Part shown: piece after piece, positions 16,749 through 25,054 of the stretch | Layout: every line of letters begins with the position of its first letter | How positions within the stretch are numbered: the stretch's first letter is position 1 | NCBI GenBank assembly: GCA_910586975.1 | Contig: CAJUKX010000004.1 | Location: forward strand, 70,995 to 134,994 | Reading direction: 5' to 3' | Origin: an uncultured Muribaculaceae bacterium | GTDB taxonomy: Bacteria; Bacteroidota; Bacteroidia; Bacteroidales; Muribaculaceae | DNA length: 64,000 nt | Translations under genes and position numbers: made by a program | Notes under the pieces: generated by a model | The model's input: only the letters and a program-made list of their open reading frames with translations | Database searches by the model: none | Told to the model about the DNA's origin: nothing

Positions 16749-16951
16749 ATAATTTTATCTATGGCGGTGAAATAAGGTTGATAACGGAATTTGCCGTTGC
16801 TCGAAGGGTCAATGGTAGAAACATCAATATCCTGCACCGGGTCAAGGCTCGCTATCCTTTGGCCTTTTTCGCAACTACAAGGAAGTTCCTTAATATGTTG
16901 AATATAAGCAGTTACCTGCATTGATTGGTCTATTTGTTTACGCATGCACAT
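16745..16951 (-). CDS. Small hypothetical protein coupled to the RAMA-like protein
   Basis: 68 residues, starting MCMRKQIDQSMQV; a second ATG at codon 3 is equally possible. It has a CSC pair in the middle and no recognised domain. The stop codon overlaps the next start as ATGA (16745-16748), the arrangement of translationally coupled genes. A promoter box ends 9 bp before the start, implying a very short leader. Confidence 0.55.
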   Translation of the reverse strand: MCMRKQIDQSMQVTAYIQHIKELPCSCEKGQRIASLDPVQDIDVSTIDPSSNGKFRYQPYFTAIDKII

Positions 16952-16960
16952 GTTAAATTA

Positions 16961-16968
16961 CAAATTTA
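16961..16968 (-). promoter_or_regulatory. -7 promoter element TAAATTTG for the 16951 operon
   Basis: The minus strand reads TAAATTTG, matching TAnnTTTG, 9 bp upstream of the ATG at 16951. Confidence 0.5.
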
Positions 16969-17034
16969 CTAAAAAAATCTGACATAGAGGCTGTAAACCA
17001 CAGGAGATAATGATGTAATCTCGTGAAAAATTAG

Positions 17035-17042
17035 TAACTTTG
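17035..17042 (+). promoter_or_regulatory. -7 promoter element TAACTTTG for the AlbA_2 regulator
   Basis: TAACTTTG matches TAnnTTTG and ends 42 bp before the ATG at 17085. It diverges from the promoter at 16961-16968, so the 66-bp space between could hold shared operators. Confidence 0.55.
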
Positions 17043-17084
17043 CACTAAAAGCTTAATAGAATAGGTCTTTATAATCTTCGAGAT

Positions 17085-18617
17085 ATGAGCATTGATATTG
17101 ACTACATAAGAAACATTGCGTCCAATAACGAGGGCGTGGATGTTGAGTTCAAAGAGACCACCGGGCAGTTGAACCGCGGAATGGAGACATTGTGCGGCAT
17201 GATAAATGGCCGTGGTGGTATCGTTGTGTTCGGAGTCAATAACAAAGGTAAGATTATCGGTCAGGAGATCTCTGATAAGACTACTCGCGAGATTGGTGAT
17301 GCTCTCGGACGGTTTGACCCGTCCATTGATATTCAGCCCCAGTATATTCCATTGGAAGATTCCAATAAATATCTTATTGCCTTTTGCTCAAACGGCTTGG
17401 AAAGCGATAAGCCTTATATGTGGGATGGCAAAGCGTATCAGCGTCACGATAGTGTAACAACAGTAATGCCCCGTGAGCGGTTTCTCCGTTTGCATGAAGA
17501 GCAGACCGGGTTGACGTACAAATGGGAACGCAAGGTTAACCCGAATTTGACTATTGATTCTCTGGATGATGGACTGATACATAGAGTGGTTGAGGGTGGC
17601 ATACGTCGCGGCAGATTAAGCGATGAAGCCAAGAATGACAATACCCCCACGATACTTAACCGTTTGAAACTTACACAAAATGGTGCAGTGCGTAATTCCG
17701 CAGCCATTTTGTTCGGAAAAGATCTGACCGACTACCCTCAGGTGCTTCTTCGCCTTGCGCGATTCAGAGGCGTTGATAAGAGTGAGTTTATTGACAATAG
17801 GCAGATATATGGCAATGTCTTTGAGTTGACTTCGGGTGCTATGGACTTCTTTTTCAAGCACCTGTCATTGTCGGGGACCACGCACAACAGAATTGAGCGT
17901 AAGGATGAATTGGAAATACCATACGATGCACTCAGAGAGGCTGTTGTCAATGCTCTATGTCACAGGGCGTGGCAACAGGAAGCAAGTTCGATAGGCATAG
18001 CCATATATGACGACCGAGTGGAGATAGAGAACGCAGGTCGTTTTCCGGCAACCTTATCTCCTCAGCGTTTGACCGCAGAGGTGGCGTCGGCGAATGACAA
18101 TACTTCTCTCCCTCCGAATCCTGATATTGCCAATGTCATGTTCATCGGAGGATTGATTGAGCATTGGGGACGCGGCCTGTCAATGATGAACAACAAATGT
18201 AAAAATGCCGGACTGCCTAAGCCTAAAATCAACGACAACGGCTATATGGTAAAGGTGATTTTCGCCCGGCCATTGGCTAAAGACAAGAGAACAGTAGGAG
18301 AACAGTTAGAGAACAGTAAGACACCAGTAGGACACCAGTTGAACACCAGTAGGACACCAGCAAAAGAACAGCTTGGTGAAGTTTCGATTGCTTTGGTAAA
18401 ACTCATTGAAGCGATTGGTGATAATTGGTGTTCAGCAAAAAAGTTGAGAGAAAAAATGGGCTTTAAGTCCAAAAGCTCATTTATAAGAAACTATTTAAAC
18501 CCTGCACAAAACGCCGGAATTATCCAGTTAGAAGATGCAGAAAATCCACAATCGCCCAATCAACGGTATGGTTTAACTGAAAAAGGCAAACAAATTCTCA
18601 ATCAAAGTGAATCATGA
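17085..18617 (+). CDS. AlbA_2 (Schlafen-type) putative transcriptional regulator with ATPase-like domain
   Basis: 510 residues. The N-terminal AlbA_2 domain (about 10-130) has VDVEFKETTG and MINGRGGIVVFGVNNKGKIIG, the usual signature. Residues about 250-390 match the RecG-related HATPase-like domain of this protein group: PYDALREAVVNALCHRAW, YDDRVEIENAGRFP and FIGGLIEHWGRGLSMM. A linker (about 402-430) holds 11-residue repeats encoded by an 11-bp tandem DNA repeat. The C-terminus (about 435-505) is a winged helix. Such proteins are called ATP-binding or transcriptional regulators without a firm function; they are common in accessory regions of Bacteroidales. Confidence 0.8.
   Translation: MSIDIDYIRNIASNNEGVDVEFKETTGQLNRGMETLCGMINGRGGIVVFGVNNKGKIIGQEISDKTTREIGDALGRFDPSIDIQPQYIPLEDSNKYLIAFCSNGLESDKPYMWDGKAYQRHDSVTTVMPRERFLRLHEEQTGLTYKWERKVNPNLTIDSLDDGLIHRVVEGGIRRGRLSDEAKNDNTPTILNRLKLTQNGAVRNSAAILFGKDLTDYPQVLLRLARFRGVDKSEFIDNRQIYGNVFELTSGAMDFFFKHLSLSGTTHNRIERKDELEIPYDALREAVVNALCHRAWQQEASSIGIAIYDDRVEIENAGRFPATLSPQRLTAEVASANDNTSLPPNPDIANVMFIGGLIEHWGRGLSMMNNKCKNAGLPKPKINDNGYMVKVIFARPLAKDKRTVGEQLENSKTPVGHQLNTSRTPAKEQLGEVSIALVKLIEAIGDNWCSAKKLREKMGFKSKSSFIRNYLNPAQNAGIIQLEDAENPQSPNQRYGLTEKGKQILNQSES
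18288..18375 (+). repeat. Eight tandem 11-bp units inside the AlbA_2 regulator gene
   Basis: Consecutive 11-bp units run AGAACAGTAGG, AGAACAGTTAG, AGAACAGTAAG, ACACCAGTAGG, ACACCAGTTGA, ACACCAGTAGG, ACACCAGCAAA, AGAACAGCTTG. Three units equal 33 bp, giving 11-residue protein repeats (VGEQLENSKTP, VGHQLNTSRTP). Because 11 is not a multiple of 3, gain or loss of one unit shifts the frame, and other frames of the array contain TAG/TAA. Confidence 0.85.
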
Positions 18618-18648
18618 TTTAAGTGCATTGCAACTTAATAGGGTTGTT

Positions 18649-18677
18649 AGAGGAAAATAATGCGTTTATTTTCCTCT
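18649..18677 (+). terminator. Terminator after the AlbA_2 regulator
   Basis: A 12-bp perfect stem (AGAGGAAAATAA at 18649-18660 with TTATTTTCCTCT at 18666-18677) begins about 30 bp after the stop. Confidence 0.7.
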
Positions 18678-18813
18678 GCCGACTTTGCTGTACAGCTATT
18701 TTGTAGCCTAATATTCAAATATTTATACTGATATTTACCCAAACTCACATAACTGCGTTTTTGCCGATGTGATAGTTTGGTTTGGTTCGGGCAATATATA
18801 TGCCCGTTAAACC

Positions 18814-19047
18814 ATGAACCAATATATAAAGCCCGGCAAAAGAGAAAACATAGGTATTATCCAAAAAATGGCATGAGGATTATTTTCTCATTGAACGACT
18901 GCTTCATGGCAGGGGTAACATTGAATATGTAGACGGCGAGAAGGGATGACACTTCATGACTTTGACGATACGTTCACCCAAAAAGACTTTATTGTGGCAA
19001 TAGTGGTGCGAGTAACTGTTCTTCATCCGTGTTTATCGGCTAAATAA
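18814..19047 (+). pseudogene. Possible decayed short gene, broken across three frames
   Basis: An ATG at 18814 opens MNQYIKPGKRENIGIIQKMA and stops at 18874. The sense-looking translation continues in another frame from 18869 (WHEDYFLIERLLHGRGNIEY and on, to a stop at 18947), and then in a third frame from 18952 (LHDFDDTFTQKDFIVAIVV and on, to 19047). Amino-acid composition stays protein-like through both shifts. No family was recognised. The remainder of the gap 18678-18813 shows nothing I can name. Confidence 0.3.
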
Positions 19048-19081
19048 TATTTTGTGTCAAAATTATGTGATAAAGTCAGGA

Positions 19082-19126
19082 AAAAAATCCGCCACTTGTG
19101 CATAGGCACCGGTGGCGGATTTTTTA
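19082..19126. terminator. Bidirectional terminator before the fumarase 3' end
   Basis: AAAAATCCGCCAC (19083-19095) pairs with GTGGCGGATTTTT (19112-19124), with A and T runs on the two outer sides, so it can act on both strands. It lies 17 bp beyond the fumarase stop. Confidence 0.8.
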
Positions 19127-19142
19127 TGTGTGAGCAGTTTGA

Positions 19143-20789
19143 TTATTTAAGGCCGCAAGCTGCGCATTTGTTGGAAATTTCGGTGAAGAAATCGTTGCCC
19201 TTGTCATCAACGAGGATGAATGCGGGGAAGTCTTCAACTTCGATTTTCCAGATTGCTTCCATGCCGAGTTCGGGATATTCGAGCAATTCAACTTTCTTGA
19301 TGGAATTCTGAGCGAGAACAGCGGCAGGACCACCGATAGAACCAAGGTAGAAACCGCCGTGCTTCTTGCAAGCGTCGGTCACCTGCTTTGAACGGTTACC
19401 CTTTGCAATCATCACCATAGAACCACCGGCAGCCTGGAACTGGTCAACGTAGGGGTCCATACGTCCGGCTGTTGTGGGGCCGAATGATCCTGAAGGCATT
19501 CCGGCAGGAGTCTTGGCCGGACCGGCGTAGTAGATAGGATGATCCTTGAGGTACTGGGGCATGGGTTCACCGCTGTCAAGGCGTTCTTTAATCTTGGCGT
19601 GAGCGATGTCGCGGCCTACGATGATTGTGCCGTTGAGCGACAGGCGGGTCGAAACGGGATATTTGGTGAGTTCGGCGAGAATTTCCGACATCGGACGGTT
19701 GAGGTCGATCTTCACAGCTTCGCCTTCGCCGGCCTTGCGATATTCTTCGGGGATGAGTTCACCGGGGTTGGTATCGAGCTTTTCAATCCACAGACCATCC
19801 TTATTGATCTTTGCCTTCACATTGCGGTCGGCCGAGCAGCTTACGCCAAGGCCAACGGGGCACGAAGCACCGTGACGGGGCAGACGAATCACGCGAATGT
19901 CGTGAGCGAAGTATTTACCGCCGAACTGAGCGCCGAAACCGATTCTCTCGGCTTCTTTCTTGAGGATTCCTTCGAGTTCTATATCGCGGAAAGCATGACC
20001 GGTTTCATCGCCGTGGGTAGGCAGGTTGTCGTAGTACTTCACCGAAGCCTTCTTTACAGTCTCAAGGTTCTTCTCGGCACTTGTGCCACCGATTACGAAT
20101 GCGATGTGATAAGGAGGACAAGCTGCGGTACCGAGGCTCTTCATCTTTTCAACAAGGAAGGGGATGAGCTTTTCGGGATTGAGCAGAGCTTTGGTTTCCT
20201 GATAGAGGTATGTCTTGTTGGCCGAGCCGCCGCCCTTGGCTACAAACAGGAAGTGATATTCATTGCCTTCTTCGGCGTGGATATCAACCTGAGCGGGCAG
20301 ATTGCAGCCGGTATTCACTTCCTCGTACATGGTGAGGGGAGCATTCTGCGAATAGCGCAGATTGTCGGTGGTATATGTGAGATAAACACCCTTTGAAAGG
20401 TATTCTGCATCGTCGCAGCCGGTGTATACACACTGGCCTTTTTCGCCGTGAACGATAGCGGTACCGGTGTCTTGGCAGAAGGGCAGCTGTCCCTTGCTGG
20501 CAACTTCTGCATTGCGCAGCATGGTAAGCGCTACAAACTTATCGTTTTCAGAAGCTTCGGGGTCAGACAGAATCTTGGCCACCATAGCGTTGTGCTCGCG
20601 ACGGAGCATGAATGCGTTGTCGTGGGTACACTGGCGAGCAAGTACGGTAAGCGCTTCCGGGTCAATTATAAGGAACTCATGACCTCCCCAGTTCTCGGTA
20701 TGAACATAGTCGGAGGTGAGGTGATAATACTCGGTGGTATCAGGACCGAGCGGAAACATTGTCTCGTATTTGAACGGTTTTGTTGCCAT
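19143..20789 (-). CDS. fumB: Fumarate hydratase, class I (iron-sulfur)
   Basis: 548 residues, the full length of the two-domain oxygen-sensitive fumarase. It interconverts fumarate and malate in the cytosol; in anaerobic Bacteroidales it works in the reductive branch leading to succinate. The three 4Fe-4S ligands are at the positions known from the Escherichia coli class I enzymes: Cys105 (PFCQDTGT), Cys224 (TAACPPYH) and Cys318 (GLGVSCSADRN). The C-terminal swivelling domain has SGSFGPTTAGRMDPYVD and GGSMVMIAKGNRS. It is monocistronic, with its own promoter and a terminator. The choice between the symbols fumA and fumB is arbitrary. Confidence 0.94.
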   Translation of the reverse strand: MATKPFKYETMFPLGPDTTEYYHLTSDYVHTENWGGHEFLIIDPEALTVLARQCTHDNAFMLRREHNAMVAKILSDPEASENDKFVALTMLRNAEVASKGQLPFCQDTGTAIVHGEKGQCVYTGCDDAEYLSKGVYLTYTTDNLRYSQNAPLTMYEEVNTGCNLPAQVDIHAEEGNEYHFLFVAKGGGSANKTYLYQETKALLNPEKLIPFLVEKMKSLGTAACPPYHIAFVIGGTSAEKNLETVKKASVKYYDNLPTHGDETGHAFRDIELEGILKKEAERIGFGAQFGGKYFAHDIRVIRLPRHGASCPVGLGVSCSADRNVKAKINKDGLWIEKLDTNPGELIPEEYRKAGEGEAVKIDLNRPMSEILAELTKYPVSTRLSLNGTIIVGRDIAHAKIKERLDSGEPMPQYLKDHPIYYAGPAKTPAGMPSGSFGPTTAGRMDPYVDQFQAAGGSMVMIAKGNRSKQVTDACKKHGGFYLGSIGGPAAVLAQNSIKKVELLEYPELGMEAIWKIEVEDFPAFILVDDKGNDFFTEISNKCAACGLK

Positions 20790-20827
20790 AAGTCAAGGGT
20801 TGTTTTTCGTGTTAATGTTTACTTTTG

Positions 20828-20835
20828 CAAAGATA
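20828..20835 (-). promoter_or_regulatory. -7 promoter element TATCTTTG for fumarase
   Basis: The minus strand reads TATCTTTG, matching TAnnTTTG, 38 bp upstream of the fumarase ATG. Confidence 0.6.
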
Positions 20836-20955
20836 CAACTTTCATTCGGATAATCGAAACTTTTGCCGTTGGATTTTTTTCAGAACAATTCGGGCATGTC
20901 GTGTGTTGCAATTATACACAATTATGCTTGACAAATCATATCAAACACATCCGTT

Positions 20956-22275
20956 ATGTTAAGGAAAATTTTCATCGCATTGGCAATTTCTTGCGTTTTT
21001 GCATCCTCGGCTCAAAGTGGAAAGAGCCTTGCCGACAACCAGATTGACAGCACTCTGCTGTCAAATAAAATTGTGTTTTTAGACGGTAAGCCGGCCGAAA
21101 ACGAGCATCAGGCCTACGTTGACTCGATACGCCGCGTGATATCGGCTTTCTACTACGATCAATTCCGTCATTTTCAAGACCCCGGGGCACCTTACTTCCT
21201 GTTCATGAGCAAGGATGCCAACCTGGCCATGGGTATAGGCGGCGCGGTGAGAATGAGAGGATACTACGACTGGGGCGGCGCTGTGCCTTCATCGGCCTTC
21301 ATTCCTTATCTGACTCCGATGAATCCATCCCCTACCTCGATGAAGCATTTCGGCACTACCCCCTCGGGTACATGCCTGTTTTTCCGCGTGTTGGGCCGCA
21401 ACAAGACCTTGGGTGACTATCAACTGTATATCGAAGCCAATTTTAACGGCTACAACAGCCGCGACTTCCTGCTTAAAAAGGCGTATGCAATAATCAATGA
21501 CTTCACCATAGGTTATGCGTCGTCCACCTTCTCAGATCCTGCAGCAGTGCCTCCCACTGTAGATGCCGCCGGCCCCAATAACAAAATCACCCCTACTTCT
21601 GTATTGGTTCGTTATATGCCGGTTGTACGCGACCGCTGGTACTTTGCAGTGTCAGCCGAAACTCCTTCTGACGCACTCGACGTGGATAACAAGAACACCG
21701 AAAAAGTGGATAACTGGCTTCCTGACTTCGCGGCCTTCGCACAATATCAGTGGGCACCCGGACAACACGTGCGCCTGGCAGGTATAGCCCGCACCCTGTC
21801 GTACCGCAATATGGTAGCAGAACAAAATCATAATATAGTAGGCTGGGGTCTGCAGCTCAGTTCTGTGGCTCACCCCGTGAGTCAGCTCACCACTTACCTC
21901 ACAGCCAGCATAGGCCGTGGATTTGCCGGACTTGGCGGTGACTTGCAGACCGGCAACTATGACCTCACTCCAATCGTGAGCCGTCCCGGCGAAATGTACG
22001 CTCCCAAATCGTATGGTTGGTGTCTGGGTGTTCAGTACAATTTCAAGCCCAATCTGTTTGCCAGCGCCACGGTGAGCCAGACCCGCTACCTGCCTTCGCA
22101 TACAGTATCTCCCGACGAATATAAATATGGTATGTTCTCGGCGGTGAATGTTTTCTGGAATATGACTCCCCGCATACAGGTTGCCGCAGAATTCGACTTC
22201 ATGTTACGCAACAACTTCTCTGGCGAGCGCCGCAACTCCAAGCGTATCGGCGCCATGTGCCAATTCTCTTTCTGA
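20956..22275 (+). CDS. DcaP-like outer membrane porin
   Basis: 439 residues with a signal peptide (about 1-19, FASSAQS). After a short N-terminal helical segment the chain is a series of amphipathic strands ending in phenylalanine (MCQFSF), the usual last residue of outer membrane barrels. MSKDANLAMGIGGAVRMRGY near residue 80 is the strand pair typical of the DcaP-like family. These porins pass small, often anionic solutes across the outer membrane; the substrate here is unknown. It diverges from fumarase and is followed by two terminator hairpins. Confidence 0.8.
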   Translation: MLRKIFIALAISCVFASSAQSGKSLADNQIDSTLLSNKIVFLDGKPAENEHQAYVDSIRRVISAFYYDQFRHFQDPGAPYFLFMSKDANLAMGIGGAVRMRGYYDWGGAVPSSAFIPYLTPMNPSPTSMKHFGTTPSGTCLFFRVLGRNKTLGDYQLYIEANFNGYNSRDFLLKKAYAIINDFTIGYASSTFSDPAAVPPTVDAAGPNNKITPTSVLVRYMPVVRDRWYFAVSAETPSDALDVDNKNTEKVDNWLPDFAAFAQYQWAPGQHVRLAGIARTLSYRNMVAEQNHNIVGWGLQLSSVAHPVSQLTTYLTASIGRGFAGLGGDLQTGNYDLTPIVSRPGEMYAPKSYGWCLGVQYNFKPNLFASATVSQTRYLPSHTVSPDEYKYGMFSAVNVFWNMTPRIQVAAEFDFMLRNNFSGERRNSKRIGAMCQFSF

Positions 22276-22300
22276 CATAATACTACTTAGAAATATTTAG

Positions 22301-22340
22301 GAGCCTGACATCTTAATGGCGATGTCAGGCTCCCGTTCAA
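22301..22340 (+). terminator. Terminator after the porin gene
   Basis: A 12-bp perfect stem, GAGCCTGACATC (22301-22312) with GATGTCAGGCTC (22321-22332), lies 26 bp after the stop. The tail is only partly T-rich. Confidence 0.65.
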
Positions 22341-22353
22341 TCAACTTAAAAAT

Positions 22354-22386
22354 AAAAAGACTCACCATCACGGGGAGTCTTTTTAT
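22354..22386. terminator. Bidirectional terminator between porin and priA
   Basis: AAAAAGACTC (22354-22363) pairs with GAGTCTTTTT (22375-22384), giving U-tracts on both strands. The AT-rich stretch from 22387 to the priA stop holds no gene that I can see. Confidence 0.7.
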
Positions 22387-22561
22387 GGGTTTCCAATAGG
22401 TACAATTTCTAAGGTAAAAAAGATTGTTTTAGGTTTGCGATACAAAGGTCGGTGTATTTTCGTCCCATTGCAAATATTTTTATATGTTATTCGGCATATT
22501 TTACAGTATTTTACAAATATTTTCAACTTTTATTCCAAATATTCACAATTTGCTCCAATTA

Positions 22562-25054
22562 TTATACAGGATCGACATCATAATGTATAGTCGCTCCGGT
22601 ACGTTCCACACCGGCGTTCATCTCAACATAAACTTCGCGCAATATGTTTTTTACCTGCTTCACCGAGGCTTCGGCCTCAACGCGCAGCATCACCTGACGT
22701 ATGTACAAAGAGGCCACTCTGGCCACCGGTGGCTCAATGGGGCCATTTACACGGTTGCCGAGCAGAGTCTTCAAGCGATTGGTGTACTCGCGTGCCACAC
22801 GGTCAACCGTAGCCCTGTCGCGATGCTTTATAAAGACATTTATTATCCTTGAAAACGGAGGATAACAGAAAGCTCGCCTTTGCTGAAGTTCGTGTTCATA
22901 AAAGCCTGTGTAGTCATGACGGCTCACAAAATCGAGCACAGGATGGCCGGGCGTATAAGTCTGTATCATAACTTTGCCGGGTGCTCCCGCACGGCGTCCG
23001 GCTCGGCCCGACACCTGTTCAAGCATATTGAAGGCTCGTTCGCACGACCTGAAATCCGGGAAGTTGATGATATTGTCGGCATTGATCACCGCCACCAGCC
23101 CTACGTCGCCGAAGTCGAGTCCTTTGGTCACCATTTGTGTGCCCACCAGTATGTCGGCCTTATGGGATGAGAATTGGTTGATGATTTCGGAGTACGAATC
23201 TTTGTTGCGCGTGGTATCAAGGTCCATGCGCAGGATGCGTGAGTCCGGATAAAGTATATCAAGTCCCTCCTCTACCCTCTCGGTGCCGTAGCCTTCTATT
23301 TCTACCGTCGGTTCCTTGCAATTAGGGCATACCTTGGGTACCGGATACACAGCCCCGCAATAATGACATTCGAGAGTGTTGGTGCGCTTATGGTATGTGA
23401 GAGCCACGTCGCAGTGATCGCACTTAGGCACAAACTGACACATACGGCATCGGGCACGTGGCGAGAATCCACGACGGTTATGAAAAAATATCACCTGACG
23501 ACCATCTTCAATGGTGTGGCGTCCGGCGGCTATCACGCTATTGGCGAAAGCTCCGTCCATACCCTTGCGTTGGCGTTCGCGAGCTACATCAACAAGTTCT
23601 ATATCGGGCAGCGATACGTCACCATAACGGGTTGTAAGCTCCACCAGACCATACTTGCCCGTCTCCTTAGCTTTATAATAGGTCTCGACCGTAGGGGTGG
23701 CCGAGCCAAGCAGAGTCTTGGCACCATGAAGCGATGCGAGCACTATGGCTGCGTCGCGACCGTTATAGCGCGGAGCGGGGTCATACTGCTTATAGCTGGG
23801 CTCATGCTCCTCGTCTACAATCACCAGTCCGAGATTGGAGAAAGGCAGAAATACCGAACTGCGCGCACCTATCACCACGCAAGGCTTGGGCGATGTGGCC
23901 ATGTCGCGCCATATATCCACGCGCTCGCTGTCGGAGAATTTGGAATGGTATATTATCACTTTCGACCCGAAAACGCGCTGCAGTCGTCGGGTGAGCTGTG
24001 TGGTGAGAGCGATTTCAGGAACGAGAAACAATGCCTGCCTTCCTTGTTCAAGCACATATTTTATAAGGTGCATGTATATCTCGGTCTTGCCCGATGAGGT
24101 GACTCCGCGCAGCAGCGTTACCGAGTGATCGATAAACGACTGATGTATATCTTGCAAAGCTTTGGCTTGCGCTTCAGACAATTCGGGCAGAGGTGCCGTA
24201 AATGCTCCGCCGCCATCTTCGGGCGATGAAAAGCGTGACACTTCGTAAGTCTCTACCGTTACAAGACCCTTGCGCTTGAGAGCCATCACATGCTCCCATG
24301 TAACCGTCGGCGACGATTCCAACAGGTCGGCTCGGCTTACGGCCTTGGTGGCTATTGTGGGATTATTGAAGCCCGACAGGGCTATAAGGCGGGTGAGTGT
24401 TTCCTGCTGTCCGCGCGAACGTTTAACAGCTTCAAAAGCTGCCATAAGCGATATGTGGTCGTTCTCGGGTATGGCGGGGATAACTTTCTGAACCTTAAGG
24501 CGGCGGTAACGCCCGGTCATCGACTCGTGCATTACCAATACACCCGCATCTACCAAACGTGCAACACGCGATTCAACGCTTGCCACACCCAGCGACTTGG
24601 CCAGTTCCTTCACCGATATTTTCTTTTTTTCGCGTACGATGGTCACGAGTTCCATGTCGCGCGACGTAAGGCCTTCGAAAATCTCGGCTTCGGCATCATC
24701 CGAAAATTCCACCACGCTCTCGCTCTCGGGTTTCAGTCCCTGAGGCATTGCCGCCTTGAATACGTCGCCCACGGCACACATATAATAATCGGCGAGCCAC
24801 TGCCATAGTTTTATCTGCGGGTGAACTACCATTGGACTTACATCGAGCACATCCTGTATATCCTTCACATTAATAACGTCGCTGTCCTTTACCGGCGACA
24901 GGCTTTCTATCACACCGGTAACAAAACGTTTTCCACCGAAAGGCACAACGACCCTCTTGCCCACGCCGGCCGCGCTGAGCAATTCGTCGGGCACACGATA
25001 TGTGAAAGTACCTTCAAGCGGACGCGGCACTATTACACGCGCATATACATTCAT
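22562..25054 (-). CDS. priA: Primosomal protein N' (replication restart helicase)
   Basis: 830 residues. PriA recognises stalled forks and D-loops and reloads the replicative helicase. The N-terminal DNA-binding domain (about 1-110) begins NVYARVIVPRPLEGTFTYRV. The helicase core has Walker A GVTSSGKT (317-324), DEEH (414-417) and the later VGTQMVTKGLDF and QVSGRAGR motifs. Eight zinc-binding cysteines are paired as CRMCQFVPKCDHC and CHYCGAVYPVPKVCPNC. It overlaps the upstream dnaG by 4 bp (ATGA), so two replication proteins are translationally coupled. Confidence 0.95.
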   Translation of the reverse strand: MNVYARVIVPRPLEGTFTYRVPDELLSAAGVGKRVVVPFGGKRFVTGVIESLSPVKDSDVINVKDIQDVLDVSPMVVHPQIKLWQWLADYYMCAVGDVFKAAMPQGLKPESESVVEFSDDAEAEIFEGLTSRDMELVTIVREKKKISVKELAKSLGVASVESRVARLVDAGVLVMHESMTGRYRRLKVQKVIPAIPENDHISLMAAFEAVKRSRGQQETLTRLIALSGFNNPTIATKAVSRADLLESSPTVTWEHVMALKRKGLVTVETYEVSRFSSPEDGGGAFTAPLPELSEAQAKALQDIHQSFIDHSVTLLRGVTSSGKTEIYMHLIKYVLEQGRQALFLVPEIALTTQLTRRLQRVFGSKVIIYHSKFSDSERVDIWRDMATSPKPCVVIGARSSVFLPFSNLGLVIVDEEHEPSYKQYDPAPRYNGRDAAIVLASLHGAKTLLGSATPTVETYYKAKETGKYGLVELTTRYGDVSLPDIELVDVARERQRKGMDGAFANSVIAAGRHTIEDGRQVIFFHNRRGFSPRARCRMCQFVPKCDHCDVALTYHKRTNTLECHYCGAVYPVPKVCPNCKEPTVEIEGYGTERVEEGLDILYPDSRILRMDLDTTRNKDSYSEIINQFSSHKADILVGTQMVTKGLDFGDVGLVAVINADNIINFPDFRSCERAFNMLEQVSGRAGRRAGAPGKVMIQTYTPGHPVLDFVSRHDYTGFYEHELQQRRAFCYPPFSRIINVFIKHRDRATVDRVAREYTNRLKTLLGNRVNGPIEPPVARVASLYIRQVMLRVEAEASVKQVKNILREVYVEMNAGVERTGATIHYDVDPV

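Noticed and set aside
19539..20396. A 285-codon plus-strand frame
   Set aside because: It lies wholly antisense to the class I fumarase gene, whose motifs are unambiguous; long antisense frames follow from the codon bias.
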